A stretch of 64,000 nucleotides of DNA from Agapanthus africanus. Taxonomy: Eukaryota > Streptophyta > Magnoliopsida > Asparagales > Amaryllidaceae. The position numbers and the translations under genes are program-made. Shown piece by piece: positions 35,274 to 47,231 of this stretch. How positions within the stretch are numbered: position 1 is the first letter of the stretch; every line of letters starts with the position of its first letter. The stretch is taken from assembly GCA_030015575.1 (NCBI GenBank), contig JASDDO010000016.1, forward strand, positions 180,108,815 to 180,172,814, read 5' to 3'. The notes beneath the pieces were generated by a model. The model saw only the letters and a program-made list of their open reading frames with translations. It ran no database searches and was not told the origin of the DNA.

Positions 35274-36896
35274 TTGGATATAGAACAGTTCATATCTTAA
35301 CGATGTTATGGTACGGGGAGTTGTCCGGCCTATGCTTAAAACCAGACTCTGGATAACTCTAGGCACGTTTCTGTAATGGCTGTTTATAGGTTGACCCAGG
35401 CTATGACGAGGGTTGACTTTCTACCATCTGGAAGATCAATAGTGATATTGTTCTAGACTCGCCACAGTTTTATTAAAAATGGTTTTTTTTTCAGAAAACA
35501 GAAGTGGGAGTATGGTAGAACTGGAAGTGATTCCAGAACCACAAACGATTACTGAAGATTTGATAGGAACCTAAAGATTCAATCTGGTTTGACATTCCAT
35601 TGGCCACTCCGCAGATAAGGTGGGTAACTTCAGGCACCCGAGAGGTACTCCGGTAGCCTCAAGGACGGTGACAGGGAAGTTCTTGTTTACCCAGACTTGC
35701 CATTGCTGTTGTTCCATGCTGCAAGACCCGGCAGAAAGATGAGTATAGCGTCGTTCTAAACCAGCTTTAGAAGTGTACGTGTATATGACTCTGCCAGAGG
35801 GTTGTCGTAGTCAGTGGGAGCAGCGGAAGCATTGGTGGACAGGTGGCTTATGTCTATTTATAGACTAAAGCAGATATAGCGGAGATAGATCATCTATTTC
35901 TGATGTGACAGTCATAGGTTTGACTTCATCAGAATAGGGTATGGATCTGTTGAGAAGGTAGTAGGGTGTGATGTCATGGTATTTGGGTGACATACACAGA
36001 GTAGGAAGTGATATTCCTATACTACGATCGGTTATACTTTGGTCGTCACACAGTGGTTTCTCCACATGGGACTTGGACATTATATCAGACATACTGGTTA
36101 CTAGATCTATGGTTTTAGATCTAGATTTGGGTGGTTTCCCAATCAGGGTACTTAGACAGCATTCTAAGAGTATTTAGAATGGACGACTCCTGGCATGGTG
36201 GTGTACCTGCAGGTGATGGAGTCACCCTCTCTAAAGGTGTCTTACAGACTAAAAGGGAGAGGGATGTGCATGATTGGTAGATCACTTGCTCAGGCAATTG
36301 AGTCAATCATGAGATGTCAAGTACCACACCAGATGTTGTTCTTGCACTAGATGCAATAAGTTGACATTGATCCTATCCCCGAGAAGCAGTCGGAAGCAGT
36401 TTTAGAACATAAGTGGATGTTCTAGGGATATGATAACGACAGCCTCATTCGGGAGACAGTTATCATTCCAAGCATCCAAGGTGACCTGGACGACAAAGAG
36501 GTTGTCAGAGTTATAGTTTTCCTTCTGACGAGGGGCAGTATTTTTGACAGGTGGTCCAAGTCAATACTGAGGGAGGCATGGCGCAGGATACTGATTAGGT
36601 TCAGTTGACGATACAGTCTAAGAAGTTTGGATTTGGAGTTCATTTATGAGCTAGGTCCCATCAGACATCCAGACACATTCTAAGACAGGTATTGCTCATT
36701 TCGGGAGATAGGTTTCTTCGCGAACTTGAGATTAAGAGAGACATAGAAAGAAACATCTAGGCGGATCCACTCACTGAGGCTATTCCTCGAACGCAATAGT
36801 TTTGCAAACGAGCTTTGTGAGACTGACTAGTAGAGTAGTTGGGTGTTCGGTATCACATGGGCTGTGAGTATGCGACATCGCAATAATTAGCCTTGA
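35274..36896 (+). pseudogene. Element B pol remnant (integrase tail, RT, RNase H)
   Basis: Segments align by eye with element A pol. agaactggaagtgattccagaacc near 35518 matches the end of A integrase (about 16082). Later stretches match RT (about 35800-36170) and RNase H (about 36400-36800). The polypurine tract follows. It is decayed with many breaks and cannot encode an enzyme. Confidence 0.75.
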
Positions 36897-36911
36897 GTGC
36901 AAGTGGGAGAT
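36897..36911 (+). promoter_or_regulatory. Polypurine tract of element B
   Basis: gtgcaagtgggagat lies directly before the 3' LTR start TGTTGGAG and is identical to the tracts of A, C and D. Confidence 0.92.
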
Positions 36912-39159
36912 TGTTGGAGATAATGCCCTCAGAGTCAATTATTGGATCATAGGCACGTGATTGCAATGATTGAGGGAGGGCCTATTCTGGTAGGACGGTC
37001 TTACTCAAGATGATAGTATGCTATCTGGTTTATCATTATCATCGTGTACTACTTTAGGTGACCCTACAAGTCACTATTGCATGTTGATAGAGGCCCTAGG
37101 ATTCTTGCTTGACTACCGGCAGTATGAGGGCGATTATATACATGGGACCGGGTAGTCTATAAGCATATCCTTAAAAGGTCCCTAGTCGTGGGAGTTTCGA
37201 GACAGGGCATCGATATTCCAGAGTAGACTAGTGTATACAGTCGAGACCCCGACGAGGGGCGGTGGCCGGTCTCATAAGCCACTAGTGTCAGTTGGATCAC
37301 CTAAGATGTATACAGGTGCTCATTGGGTTATGAGTACACCGGACAGGACTCGCCGGGAATATGCTAGTTGGTCTTATACCTGACGTCAGATAGCAGTTCC
37401 CTGGTGACATGTGTACAGGTTAGTTCATCGACCTGAGGATCGTCATTTGTCTCGTGTGAGTTCCCACTGTACTTTGATTACTACCCTACCACGCTCAAAG
37501 GAGACGTGCAAATAGGTTTTAGTTGGGTACAGTCCCGAGCTACATGGAGGCAGTGAGCGGATCTTCAGGGGTTCATCTCTCCCGGTATTGGGGGTGAGGT
37601 CGCGCTGTGTCTAGGAGAGCCATTACACGAAGTCCTTGGCCAAGGCAGGAGATTTACTGGTAGGTATTCCAGTAGTATCTCAGGGTGTTCTGGGCTACAC
37701 TCCGACACGACTTGTACCGCTTTTAGGGGTCTGACTTATACCAACCCCCTAGGCCCGCCATGCGATGCTCATAGACGAACGGACCGGACTGTACGGATAT
37801 TGTCACTGACAGGCTTAGTAGGGTGTCAGGATGAGTTCGCTCATCGACGTCCCTTTTGGTCAATAGCTGGTAGCCCGTCACGTATGGCTAATACCTCTGA
37901 CGTGCTAGTGGTTAAATCCACAGCCATAGTATTGACGAGTCTTTAGAGTCCCCCACATTCAGTTACTCAAGTTTTCGGGCGAAACGCTGTAGAGGCCGTA
38001 TGGAGATATGGCAGGGTTCGATCAGATACGTGCGGTATTTCACGGATCAGGATCGGACGGTTAGTACTAGAGGCCGTATGGATATATGGTAGGGTTCAAT
38101 CAGATACGTGCGGTATTGCACGGATCAGGATCGGACGGATAATACTAGCTGGCTTTGGTTTAAGCCGGATCCTAGTATAGTACAGTGTAGATTTTGTCTC
38201 TTTGCATTTGTATTCGGTCGGAATACAGATGCGGGTGTGTATACACAGTATCGGGGTTTTCCTGTAATTTATTACGGGACCAGTTTTCTGGAGTTGCCAG
38301 TTTGCTTTCCGTTTCGGCCATATTTCTTTGTATCTTTCATTGGCCGAAGATTGGTGGAGGAGGGCTTATTTGCATTTGTGCAAATTAGCTATTTGGAGGG
38401 TGGTCTTTGCATATTATTGTATCATGATAGTTCCACCATCATATTGACTTCCTTGTTCATGATGATTCATGATGGCTTGACCTTTTTAAAGTCATCATGC
38501 TTGATGATGATGTTTGGTTATGATGGTTGTTGTTGAGTGTGGATGTGGTTGTGATCATTGCTTTTTATCATCATTCTTTACTTGCATGATCATTGATCCT
38601 CATCCCCTTGGACATACACTCACTCCCTCTCTCATTCTCTCCACTCCCATGAGCATGGCCTGCCAAGCTCTTAGGGGCTGTCCAAATTTCATGTGTGGGG
38701 TTTTTGTGCTTTTGCTTTGGTAAAAATCCCACAAGATCAATCTCCATTAGCTTGTATCATCCCTCCATTAAAAGGCAACATCCACTACCCCAAAAATGAG
38801 ACACAAGTTCTACACTACATTCTACAGCAAATCTTGGGCACGTCGACTCGCCAACTTCGTGCCCGAGTTGCCTCGGTACAGAGGTGGGAGCCCGTAAAAG
38901 AAGCCGGCGACGTGGTGCCCTTCCGGCGACGAGGTGGAGACCGGAGATTCCGCGGGGAGATCGGGACGACGACGAGAAGACCGAAGGACACGGATCGCTC
39001 GGTATATCTCTCTACCCCTTCTCTTGATAGCTAGGACTAGCTTAATGGCCCGATCCAGGTTTATAGTGCGCGGTGGTGCCGGTTTGAAAAGTTAAAGAAA
39101 ATCACCGCTTCCGCATTTCGGCGTCGGATTGACGGCCGGGGCGCCGCCGTGCACTTACA
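36912..39159 (+). repeat. 3' LTR of element B
   Basis: It is homologous to 3340-5578 over its full length. It starts TGTTGGAGATAATGCC and ends GCACTTACA. The TSD aacca follows at 39160. Confidence 0.92.
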
Positions 39160-39303
39160 AACCAGACCCAACCCGGGGCTACTTCCCAGTGGTCACCCAT
39201 CCCAAGACTTCCTTGGCCTGAGCACGCTTAACTACGGAGTTCTTCAAACTCCGGAGTTTCGATTCATCCAAAAGGCGCCTCTCTGTATTGAAGAATGGTA
39301 TCA
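39160..39303 (-). repeat. TRIM interior: inverted LTR copy, right piece
   Basis: The first five bases aacca are the target duplication of element B. The rest is the reverse complement of LTR sequence corresponding to roughly 39497-39640, including the 5S block. Homology stops at ggtatcag, which overlaps the PBS-like motif. Confidence 0.85.
39181..39244 (-). ncRNA. Inverted third copy of the 5S-derived block inside the TRIM
   Basis: This is the reverse complement of the LTR 5S block: acttcccagtggtcaccc is the inverted C-box and gcttaactacggagt the inverted A-box region. It belongs to a longer inverted LTR copy that continues on the far side of element B at 3279-3339. Confidence 0.85.
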
Positions 39304-39307
39304 GAGA
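39296..39307 (+). promoter_or_regulatory. PBS-like site of the TRIM
   Basis: tggtatcagaga resembles the initiator tRNA-Met complement TGGTATCAGAGC. It lies after the inverted LTR copy and not directly after the 5' LTR, so its use as a primer site in the present arrangement is doubtful. Confidence 0.6.
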
Positions 39308-39354
39308 TGGTTCCTCAATAGTAGGCCTGTGCTTCGAGAACGAACCATTGTTCT

Positions 39355-39367
39355 AAGTGGGGGAGAA
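39355..39367 (+). promoter_or_regulatory. Polypurine tract of the TRIM
   Basis: The purine run aagtgggggagaa abuts the 3' LTR start TGTAATACC, the position expected for plus-strand priming. Confidence 0.8.
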
Positions 39368-39702
39368 TGTAATACCTCAGGTATTATCCGGTATACCCAT
39401 TTCTACCAGATAAGCATGGCAACCCACTATAAAACAATGGGGAATCTTCGGAATACATTCCGAAAGAGGGCATATCTGTACTATAAATGGAATGATACCA
39501 CTCTTCAATACAGAGAGGCGCCTTTTGGATGAATCGAAACTCCGGAGTTTGAAGAACTCCGTAGTTAAGCTTGCTTGAGCCAGAGAAATTCTGGGATGGG
39601 TGACCCACTGGGAAGTAGCCCCGGGTTCATTCAAAGGGACAAAACCGTGCGGTTTCGGCCAGAGCGAACAATACCATCTGTGTTTGGGGATGGGTCGTGT
39701 CA
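39368..39702 (+). repeat. TRIM 3' LTR (335 bp)
   Basis: It is preceded by a polypurine tract, starts TGTAATACCTC, ends GGGTCGTGTCA and is followed by tctac. It contains the 5S-derived block at 39553-39616, with the internal-promoter landmarks of 5S retained. Confidence 0.9.
39553..39616 (+). ncRNA. 5S rRNA-derived block in TRIM 3' LTR
   Basis: This is the same 64 bp block as at 3129-3192. It starts agaactccgtagttaagc and ends at the C-box with gatgggtgacc followed by ggaagt. It differs from the 5' LTR copy at a few positions. Confidence 0.85.
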
Positions 39703-39707
39703 TCTAC

Positions 39708-39873
39708 AAAGGTTGTATTCCTTGCTCACTACTTGTAATGGTTGATTACATGTTATAGTTTGTCTATTTACTTTAGCTTGATCCTTGGTTATGGTTCATT
39801 AGCACCTTAGAAAATTTTAAATTGGTATGGTGCTTGCTGTGGAAACCCAGTAGGGTGCTAAGGAACCCCAACA
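39708..39873 (+). repeat. 3' LTR of copia element D, last part
   Basis: After the TRIM and its target duplication, the sequence resumes with aaaggttgtattcc, matching the C LTR stretch that reads ctacaaaggttgtaattcc. It runs to gtgctaaggaaccccaaca, the counterpart of the C LTR end gtgcctaggaaccctaca. The exact last base is uncertain by a few positions because acacaca follows. Confidence 0.8.
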
Positions 39874-40907
39874 CACACTTTCTTGACCGTATCCGTTAGG
39901 CGCAGCCCAGTGATGACCGTCTTTCAGAGATCAGGGAGCAGGTTAGACAGGGAAGAGACTCCGAGTTCGTAATCGATGATTAGGGGATACTGCGATTTAG
40001 GACTCGACTGTGCGTACCAGATTCTGAGGGGCTGAGGCATGAGATTCTCGAGGAGGCGCATCGATCGGTATACAGTGTTCATCCAGGTTCCACCAAGATG
40101 TACCATGATCTGAGAGATGTTTACTGGTGGGAAGGGATGAAGAGGGACGTCACAGACTTCGTTTCGAGATGCCTGACTTGTCAGCAAGTCAAGGCCGAGC
40201 ACCATAGGCCCGCAGGAGAGCTACAGCCGTTTCCCATTCCGGAGTGGAAATGGGTGCAGATTTCTATGGACTTCATTGTGGGTCTACCCAGGACCAGTCG
40301 AGGGTAAGACTCCATTTGGGTGATCGTGGATCGATTGACGAAAGCAGCTCACTTTCTACCAGTGAAGACCACTTTTGGATTTTCTCAGTATGCCCAGATA
40401 TACATTGACGAGATTGTACGATTGCATGGCGTCCCGACTTGTATCGTGTTCGACCGAGGCACCCAGTTCACCAGCCGACTATGGCAGAGACTTCAGGAGG
40501 CTTTGGGCACCCGCTTGAGTTTCAGAACAGCATTCCATCCGCAGACCGACGGCCAGTCAGAGCGGACTATTCAGACTCTTGAGGACATGCTTCGAGCTTG
40601 TATTCTAGATTTCGGTGGGAGCTGGGATCGTCATTTGCCGTTGGTAGAGTTCTCCTACAATAATAGCTTCCAGGATACGATTCGGATGGCATTATATGGG
40701 AGGAGATGTCGATCGCTCGTCTGTTGGACAGAGCTCAACGAGAGCAGTATTTTGGGGCCGCAGATCGTACAGGAGACGACCGAGAAGATACAGTTGATTC
40801 GAGGTAGGATGAGGATAGCTCAGAGTAGGCAGAAATCGTATGCTGACAGACGCCGTCGCAGACTCGAGTTCGCCGTTGGCGATCATGTTTTTCTGAGGGT
40901 CTCTCCG
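39874..40907 (+). pseudogene. Ty3/gypsy pol fragment: end of RNase H and integrase
   Basis: This is the oldest layer, cut on the left by element D and on the right by element E. It encodes an integrase with an H-H-C-C zinc finger (HPGSTKMYHDL, then CLTCQQVKAEH near 40175), the segment EWKWVQISMDFIVGLP, and catalytic landmarks VDRLTKAAHF, FDRGTQF and FHPQTDGQSERT (40325-40570). These are typical of plant Ty3/gypsy chromovirus-type integrases. It ends at the usual LRVSP position. It has a small number of breaks. Its LTRs are not in the window. Confidence 0.92.
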
Positions 40908-41557
40908 TGTCACGACCCGAAATTGGCACGTGACGACCCTTAAACTACGCAACGTCCACAGGCGTAACGCAATTTAAGTAAGACGAAAACCCAGAAATCT
41001 AAACCATCAAAAGTAGTAAGAAATAATAGAATTTTAAAACCTTTGAAATCACAACCCAAATTCTTTAAAGTCCCAAACTTTATTTCCTTTAAAATTTGGC
41101 AGCACCTCCTTTGTAAAAACCATCCCCAAAAATGGGTACAACATAAATATAAGTAAAGTATCATGAACGGATAACCACAAAACCTACCTAAGCAAAACTG
41201 CACACTATGAGCTGAAGCGGTATCCGCAACAAAAGATGATAAGATAGATGAATAGCCTGCCTCGACTACTCTGCGGAACAACCTGCAAAACCCTGTGGCA
41301 CAACGGAGGTGAGTTGCCAACTCGAAAATAGTAAATAACATATTTAGATAATCGCAAGTATGCACGTACAACGCGAATCTAACATATGTAAGCTAATATC
41401 AGTAAAATGTCATATGAATGCAATGGTCATGAAAGGTACACTAACGGGTAGTATAAATACATGAAGCAATAATATGACAATCGGTATGCAATAATCATGC
41501 AATAATGATATGAAAATGTATATATGCAACAGTCATGAAAGGTACTCTAGCAGGTAC
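40908..41557 (-). repeat. 3' LTR of element E, distal part
   Basis: It begins tgtcacgacccgaaattgg, as does the right LTR at 58893, and runs to ctctagcaggtac, where element C is inserted. The last five bases ggtac are the C target duplication. Confidence 0.92.
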
Positions 41558-43788
41558 TGTAGGGTTCCTAGGCACTCTAGTGAGGTCTCACAAGGCATCG
41601 ATCATGCCAATTTCAAAAATTCTAGTGCCGGGAAACTCTAATGTACGGATCGTTTGCTAGAAATCTAGGCGAAAAGAAAAACTAGTTAACACTTAACTAA
41701 TGAGAATACGGAATTACAACCTTTGTAGATCCGTTTGTCCACCTCCATAGCTCCGCAACGAAGTGCTCTCCGCTGTCCAAATCAAATCCGGGCTCTAGCG
41801 TCGGCTTCGTCGGAGAATGGGCAAGCTAGGTCGTCGATGTCCATGCCGAAGATGATCTACGTCGAGGCATCGCTAGATCAAGCTCACAACTTCACCAAGT
41901 CCAAAAACTTGTGAAGGAAACACACTCTACTACTTGGCAAGAGGTAGAGGATGAAGAAATAGGAAGTGGGTAGACTTTAGATTTGGATTTCTCACTATTA
42001 ATCATCAATCACCATTGATGGACATGAAGCTTTCTTCTTTGAAATGAAGAAGAAGAAGAAAGCAAGAAGAAGATGAATATTATGATGAGATTATTCAAAA
42101 AAGAAAAGAATAACAATACTTATCATAATATTAACTCTAGTCAAGTGTAGAGAATGAATCATGGTTAGTGGGAATGGTTAGGGTTAAGGATGAGATAAGA
42201 ATGGTTGACTTGATCAAAGATTCATGAAGCTTCAACTAAACTCCAAATTAAGCCACCATTCTTTTCTCCTCTTTTCCAAAATAAATAAACAAATAAATAA
42301 ATGAATAAATAAAGGAAATGAAACCCTAACCATTCTTTTAACCATGGTTTATTCTTTGCACTTAACCAAGTAATCATGTATCATCAAACATGATACAATC
42401 AAGTGCACAAAATCATATCGCATATGTAATGCGCACAATCCGAGTGAGAAAATCCATCTTAAGTAAACCGGTACTAGTTGATGCAAAGTAATATATCAAA
42501 TATATAAATATGCATTAAATCATTAAATCAACACTTGATTTAACGATCCGGTTATGTCGCACACAACCGACTAGTATACAATATATCGGCTTATCGAATC
42601 AACGCTTGAATCGATAACTAGGTTATATCGCATACAACCATTCGATACATTTATCGCGAGAATAGAATACGGTATCACATACCCGCATTATTCTCGGTCC
42701 CGCACATAACTCATATGCGCTCCTATTTCGTTTCGCTTGAGCCAGGAAACCTCTGTGTAGGACTCTAAAGACTCGTCAATACGCCGGCAGCAGATGATGA
42801 TCATATCAAACACCCACAAGCCGCAAGCGGTCTGCTAAACGTAACGGCCACCCGGGTATTGAGCGATCTGAAGATCGACGAGCAAGCCCGCTCACACTCC
42901 AGTGAATCCGACCAGTAACACTACCGTACAGTCCGGTCTGATCGTCTGATATGTCGTATATCTCGCCTAGGGGTGGTAAACGTCAAACCCCAATAGCTCG
43001 ATAAGTCGTGTCGATATGAGGTCTATAACACTTCGAGAAACTACTGGTAACACTTACCAGTAAATCTCAGCAACCCTGGCCAGGGATTTCCTGTTATAGC
43101 CAATCGAACACAGCGCAACATCAACTCCCTATACCGGGAGAGACGAATCCCCTCCTATCGCTCATTGCCTCCATGTGACTCGGGACTGTACCCAAAAACC
43201 ACCGTTTTGCACGCCCTCTTGGACGTGGTAAGATGGAAATCAAAGCACAGTAGGAACCACACAAGACTCTATGACGATCTCGGGTCAACAGACTACTCTG
43301 TACCAGTGTCACCAGAGAACTGCCATCTGACGTGAGGTATAATACCATCTGGGAGTTCTCGGCGAGTCCGTCCAGTGTACCCAGTCTCCACTGAGCACCC
43401 GTATATCATCTCTGATGTCAAACACCGATGGATATGGGATCATCCATCGCCCATCTGTATGGGTCGAGAAGGTACACGCTAGTCTACTCTGGTATATCGA
43501 TGCCCCATCTCGATACACCCACGACTAGGGACTTTGAAGGATGTACTTATGGACTACCTTGTCCCCACTAGTATGATCCGCATCATAGTCCAGGTAGTCA
43601 AGTACATATCCTAAGGGCTTTACCAACATGTAACAGAGAGACAGTCAGTATACACGTTAAGGTAAAGAGTAACCAGATAGCATACTATCATGTCGAGCGA
43701 GAAAGTCCTTCCTATATATGTCCCAGCATCCACTACAATATACATCCTATGTACAGTAATGGCCTCTAGGGCATACATATAACTAACA
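41558..43788 (-). repeat. 3' LTR of element C
   Basis: It has the same length as 49742-51972 and is almost identical to it. It contains the copia-wide block, including gactctaaagactcg near 42764. The ORFs within it (for example 43309-43518) are duplicated exactly in the other LTR and are not genes. Confidence 0.96.
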
Positions 43789-43803
43789 ATCTCCCACTTG
43801 CAC
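43789..43803 (-). promoter_or_regulatory. Polypurine tract of element C
   Basis: atctcccacttgcac is the reverse complement of the 15-mer found before the other copia 3' LTRs. Confidence 0.92.
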
Positions 43804-46569
43804 TAGGGCCATCTGTAGCAGTGGTCGTAGTATCTCATACTCAACCATTCCATAAAAGTCTCTCTTTGGGAATAGGCCTTCGTGAGTGGATCCGCTGCGT
43901 TATCCTCTAAGTCTGCTCTCCTTTCCTCGATCACCTTGGAGATCAACCATCTCCATGATCCGGTGATACTGCCTTAGAATATGTCTGGATCACTGATGGG
44001 ACGGGGGTTCCTGGCATAAGCCACAACTCCATTGTCACACAATGGTAGGAACTAAGTTCATCTCATGAACTAATATACATCCAAACAACCTCTTTGGTAG
44101 CATCTTAAGTAGCGATGTATCCTGCCTTTATCGTCTAGTATGTCACGGTATCTAGCTTGGAACTCTTCCAACATACCGTCCCTTTACTGAGGGTAAAGAC
44201 AATGCCTGCGACTGACATTCAGTCGTCTTTATCACTCTGGAACACTTCCCGTGATTCTCCTCAGGGTCGATTGATACCATCTCACTACAACTAGTGAGTA
44301 TCCTAATTTCCAATTAAATCTATCTCATAGATCCAAAACTCAGGATTTAGGAGGTATCACTTTGATCCTATATGGAGAATCTTTGTGATAAACGGAGATT
44401 GACCGAGCGTAGCATAAGAAACTCCTTTCTTATCAAGAGTATGTCATCCATGTACTCTACGAGGATCACCACCATACTCCCTACTACCTTTTTGTATATA
44501 CAAGGTTCATCTACCATTTTGATGATGTCAACTTCCTTGACAAACACATCAAAACAGACGTTCCAACTCCGCGATGCCTGCTTTATCCTATAAAGCATCT
44601 TGCACACGTTTCCGCTGCTTCCACTGTCTACGAGGCCCTCTGGCTGTGTACTTATAGACACTCTCTTCCAAAACTCATTTTAGAAGAGCTGTCATGACAC
44701 CCAACCACCAGATATCGTAGTCATGGTATGTAGCCGTGGCAAGTAGGATCTGGATGGACTTAAGCATAGCTACTTGAAAAAGGTTTCATCATTATCCACG
44801 CCTGGTCAATGACGCAAACTTTTAACAAGTTTAGCTTTGAAAGTCTCAACTTTTCCATCTACACCAAGTAATCTTCTCAAGATATACTTGCTCCTGATGG
44901 GGATTTAACCCTTCAGATATAGCAGCCAAAGTCCATACTTTGCTGGTGTACATGGATTCCATCTCAGATCGCTAAGCATCCAGCCATTCTTACAGAGTCT
45001 CACTCCTGATGGCCAGCTCGAAACTAGTTGGGTCATCATCTCATGATGCAATCCTCGCTCCCACTGTCATAGAGAAACAGAAGTATCTCTCAGGTGGGTG
45101 AGGAACCCTACTAGATCGGCGGAGAGGCTGAGGTTCGTTGGAATCTACTGAATCCTTTGGTTCTATCAAATCATCAGCTGCAATTTGTATGGCTGGAACA
45201 TTTCCAGTTGTACATAACAGAAGTTGCCTCGAGCTTGTCCGGATTTTGCTTTTAGACATAGGCCGGACAACCCCAAATCTTAACTAACTTAAGATATGGA
45301 CTCTTCCCCTTCTATATCACATATGAAGTGGTAGGCACTGATTTGATTCGAACCCTATTCAATAGGTATGCAACTTCTCAAGTGCATAACCCCCTAAGGA
45401 AAAAGGTAACTCAGTATTACTCATCATAGAGCACACCATATCAAATAGGGTGTATCTGCTCCGCCCCGATATACCATCGTGCTATGGTGTATACGGAGGA
45501 GTAATGCTGAGAGAGAATCTGATTCTCCTTTAGAATAGTCCAGGAATTCCATGCACAAGTATTCTCCTCCTTGATCACATCAGAGGACATAATACTTATA
45601 CCCGTATATTGGTTCTCTACTTCTAACTTATATTCTGTGAATATCTCAAAAGGTTCGGACTTGTGTTTCAACAGGAACATAGGTCTGAATCTAAAGAGAT
45701 CATCAGAGAACGTAATGAAGTATAAAGAACCGGTCTTGGTATGTGTAGACAGGGGACCTACATACATCAACATGTATCATCCCAAGAGTTCACTAACTCT
45801 TTCTCTGTTTCCACTAAACAGAGCTATGGTCATCTTATCTTTGTGACATGACTGGCGAGTTTCACAAGATGTAAATTCAAACAGATTTAAATATGCATCT
45901 AAATGTAACTCCAGCTAGTCAGGTCGCATTGATATGACCTAGTCTACAATACCTCAAGAAGGAATGGTTCAATTCTGAACTAATCCTCTTGTGTGTGTTC
46001 TGTATACTAAGAACTGTAGTTTGATTTAGAACATCAACGCTTTTAGATAACGTGCCTGAAACGATCAACTTTTGATATAGGAAATGTTCAAAACATTATC
46101 CAACAATACAAAATTTTATCATTTCTTTACTAATAAAGAGACTGATATGATTTTGTATATCAGGTTCGGTATCTAATAACGTTCGTTCAGAATCAATGTA
46201 TTACAATACAGGGTGACAGTGACCAACAGACTTGGATGCAACACTTGCCCCGTTTTCTGCCTCATGAAACTTATCACCCGTTCTCAGTTTTTCTACCATT
46301 TTTGTAGCCCTATGTAACATCTTACATATCTGGGATCCTGATCCGGTATCATATACCAAGGATGCGGAGGATACTGAGAAACAGTTCTGTATAATGGACA
46401 CACCCGAAGATGATGCATCAGCATGCACTCTCTTCGTTTGGGCGGCACGGGAAATCTGGTATTCCCCAATTTCCTGCTCTGTCTTATAACAATTATAAGT
46501 TGGAGCGGGACCAACGTTCCCCAGCTCAGTATAACAAGCGGGTTCGGTCAATAATCCGTATTATTATCT
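43804..46569 (-). pseudogene. Element C pol remnants (RNase H, RT, integrase, protease region)
   Basis: Read right to left: a protease-like stretch with VYDTGSGSQIC (about 46340), integrase pieces with GPLSTHTKTGSLYFITFSDD (about 45700-45760), the stretch RRSSRVPHPPERYF (about 45100) after integrase, RT with LYRIKQASRSWNVCFD (about 44570) and YMDDILLI (about 44440), and RNase H remnants to 43810. All align with element A. Decay is heavy with many breaks, in contrast to the near-identical LTRs. Confidence 0.85.
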
Positions 46570-47039
46570 TGATTAAGGCGTGACATGGTCGCTACCAGGA
46601 GAGAGAGAGAGAAGAAAACACTCAGCGTGCGCTCTTGCAAGAATAGATTGGTTTATTATTTTATCTAATCAGGATGGCTCCCACTGCTTTTTATCAAATC
46701 TTCCTTCAAACCCTAAAAGGAAAGACTAGCCGGGATTAATTACACACTACAAGTTCGCCAATCTTTCAGCCAGGCCAGTGTCGGTACTTTGAGGGAGGTC
46801 CCCCGTGCTTTCGCACGAACCTAATTAATGTAAACCTCGTTTTCCCAGAGGCGTAACCTCGTTAACACCTTTCTAGACACCTACTTGATCGGCTAATTGT
46901 AATGTATAAAACTCTCCCAGGAGTAACTCTTACTCGCAGCGGGTATCGGGATCCAACTATCTCATAGAAGGTATGCAATCTCATTGCAAATTTCAACACT
47001 TGAAATTCCCGATAATATTTTGCCCCGAACGATCTATGA

Positions 47040-47231
47040 CCTTGACAAGGTCAACAAACCATAGACCGCAAGTCAAGTTCAACCCGTCATTTCTTGATTG
47101 AATCAAACCCACCCGCACGACCCTTGACAAGGTCAACAAGGCCGCACGACTACCCTAACCCAATCTGCATCATATGCATAAGCAGATAAATACTGGTTAG
47201 CTACCGCACACTGCGCCTTGACAAGGTCAAC
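47040..47231. repeat. Three copies of ccttgacaaggtcaac in the C leader
   Basis: Copies at 47040-47055, 47122-47137 and 47216-47231. The core ccttgacaagg is an imperfect palindrome. A and B have tgacctcacgccaaggtca in the corresponding part of the leader. Confidence 0.85.

Larger units (their letters stand above)
3340..39159 (+). mobile_element. Copia element B, split by element A
   Basis: LTRs of 2,239 bp (3340-5578) and 2,248 bp (36912-39159) begin TGTTGGAGATA and end TTACA. The element is flanked by the perfect duplication aacca (3335-3339 and 39160-39164) within the TRIM interior. It has an initiator-Met-type PBS, a long untranslated leader and a copia polypurine tract. Only remnants of pol are recognisable and the interior is heavily decayed. 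Element A is inserted at 9682. LTR divergence looks like a few percent by eye, so B is older than A and the LARD. Its leader is homologous to those of A and C. Confidence 0.92.
2944..39702 (+). mobile_element. Cassandra-like TRIM carrying 5S rRNA sequence, split by element B
   Basis: Two 335 bp terminal repeats (2944-3278 and 39368-39702) begin TGTAATACC and end GTCA. Both are flanked by the 5 bp duplication tctac (2939-2943 and 39703-39707). Removing element B leaves an element of about 930 bp with a roughly 265 bp interior and no coding capacity. It has a PBS-like site and a polypurine tract. Each LTR contains a 64 bp block collinear with the 3' half of plant 5S rRNA, the hallmark of the Cassandra family. 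The interior also holds an inverted copy of much of the LTR, which is unusual. The host sequence around it is the 3' LTR of element D. Confidence 0.88.

Noticed and set aside
39149-39532. 127-residue ORF across the B/TRIM junction
   Set aside because: It spans the junction of two different elements, so it cannot be an ancestral gene.
43121-43518. Identical ORFs in the two C LTRs (43121-43518 and 51305-51702)
   Set aside because: They are shadows inside a nearly identical LTR pair, without recognisable domains.
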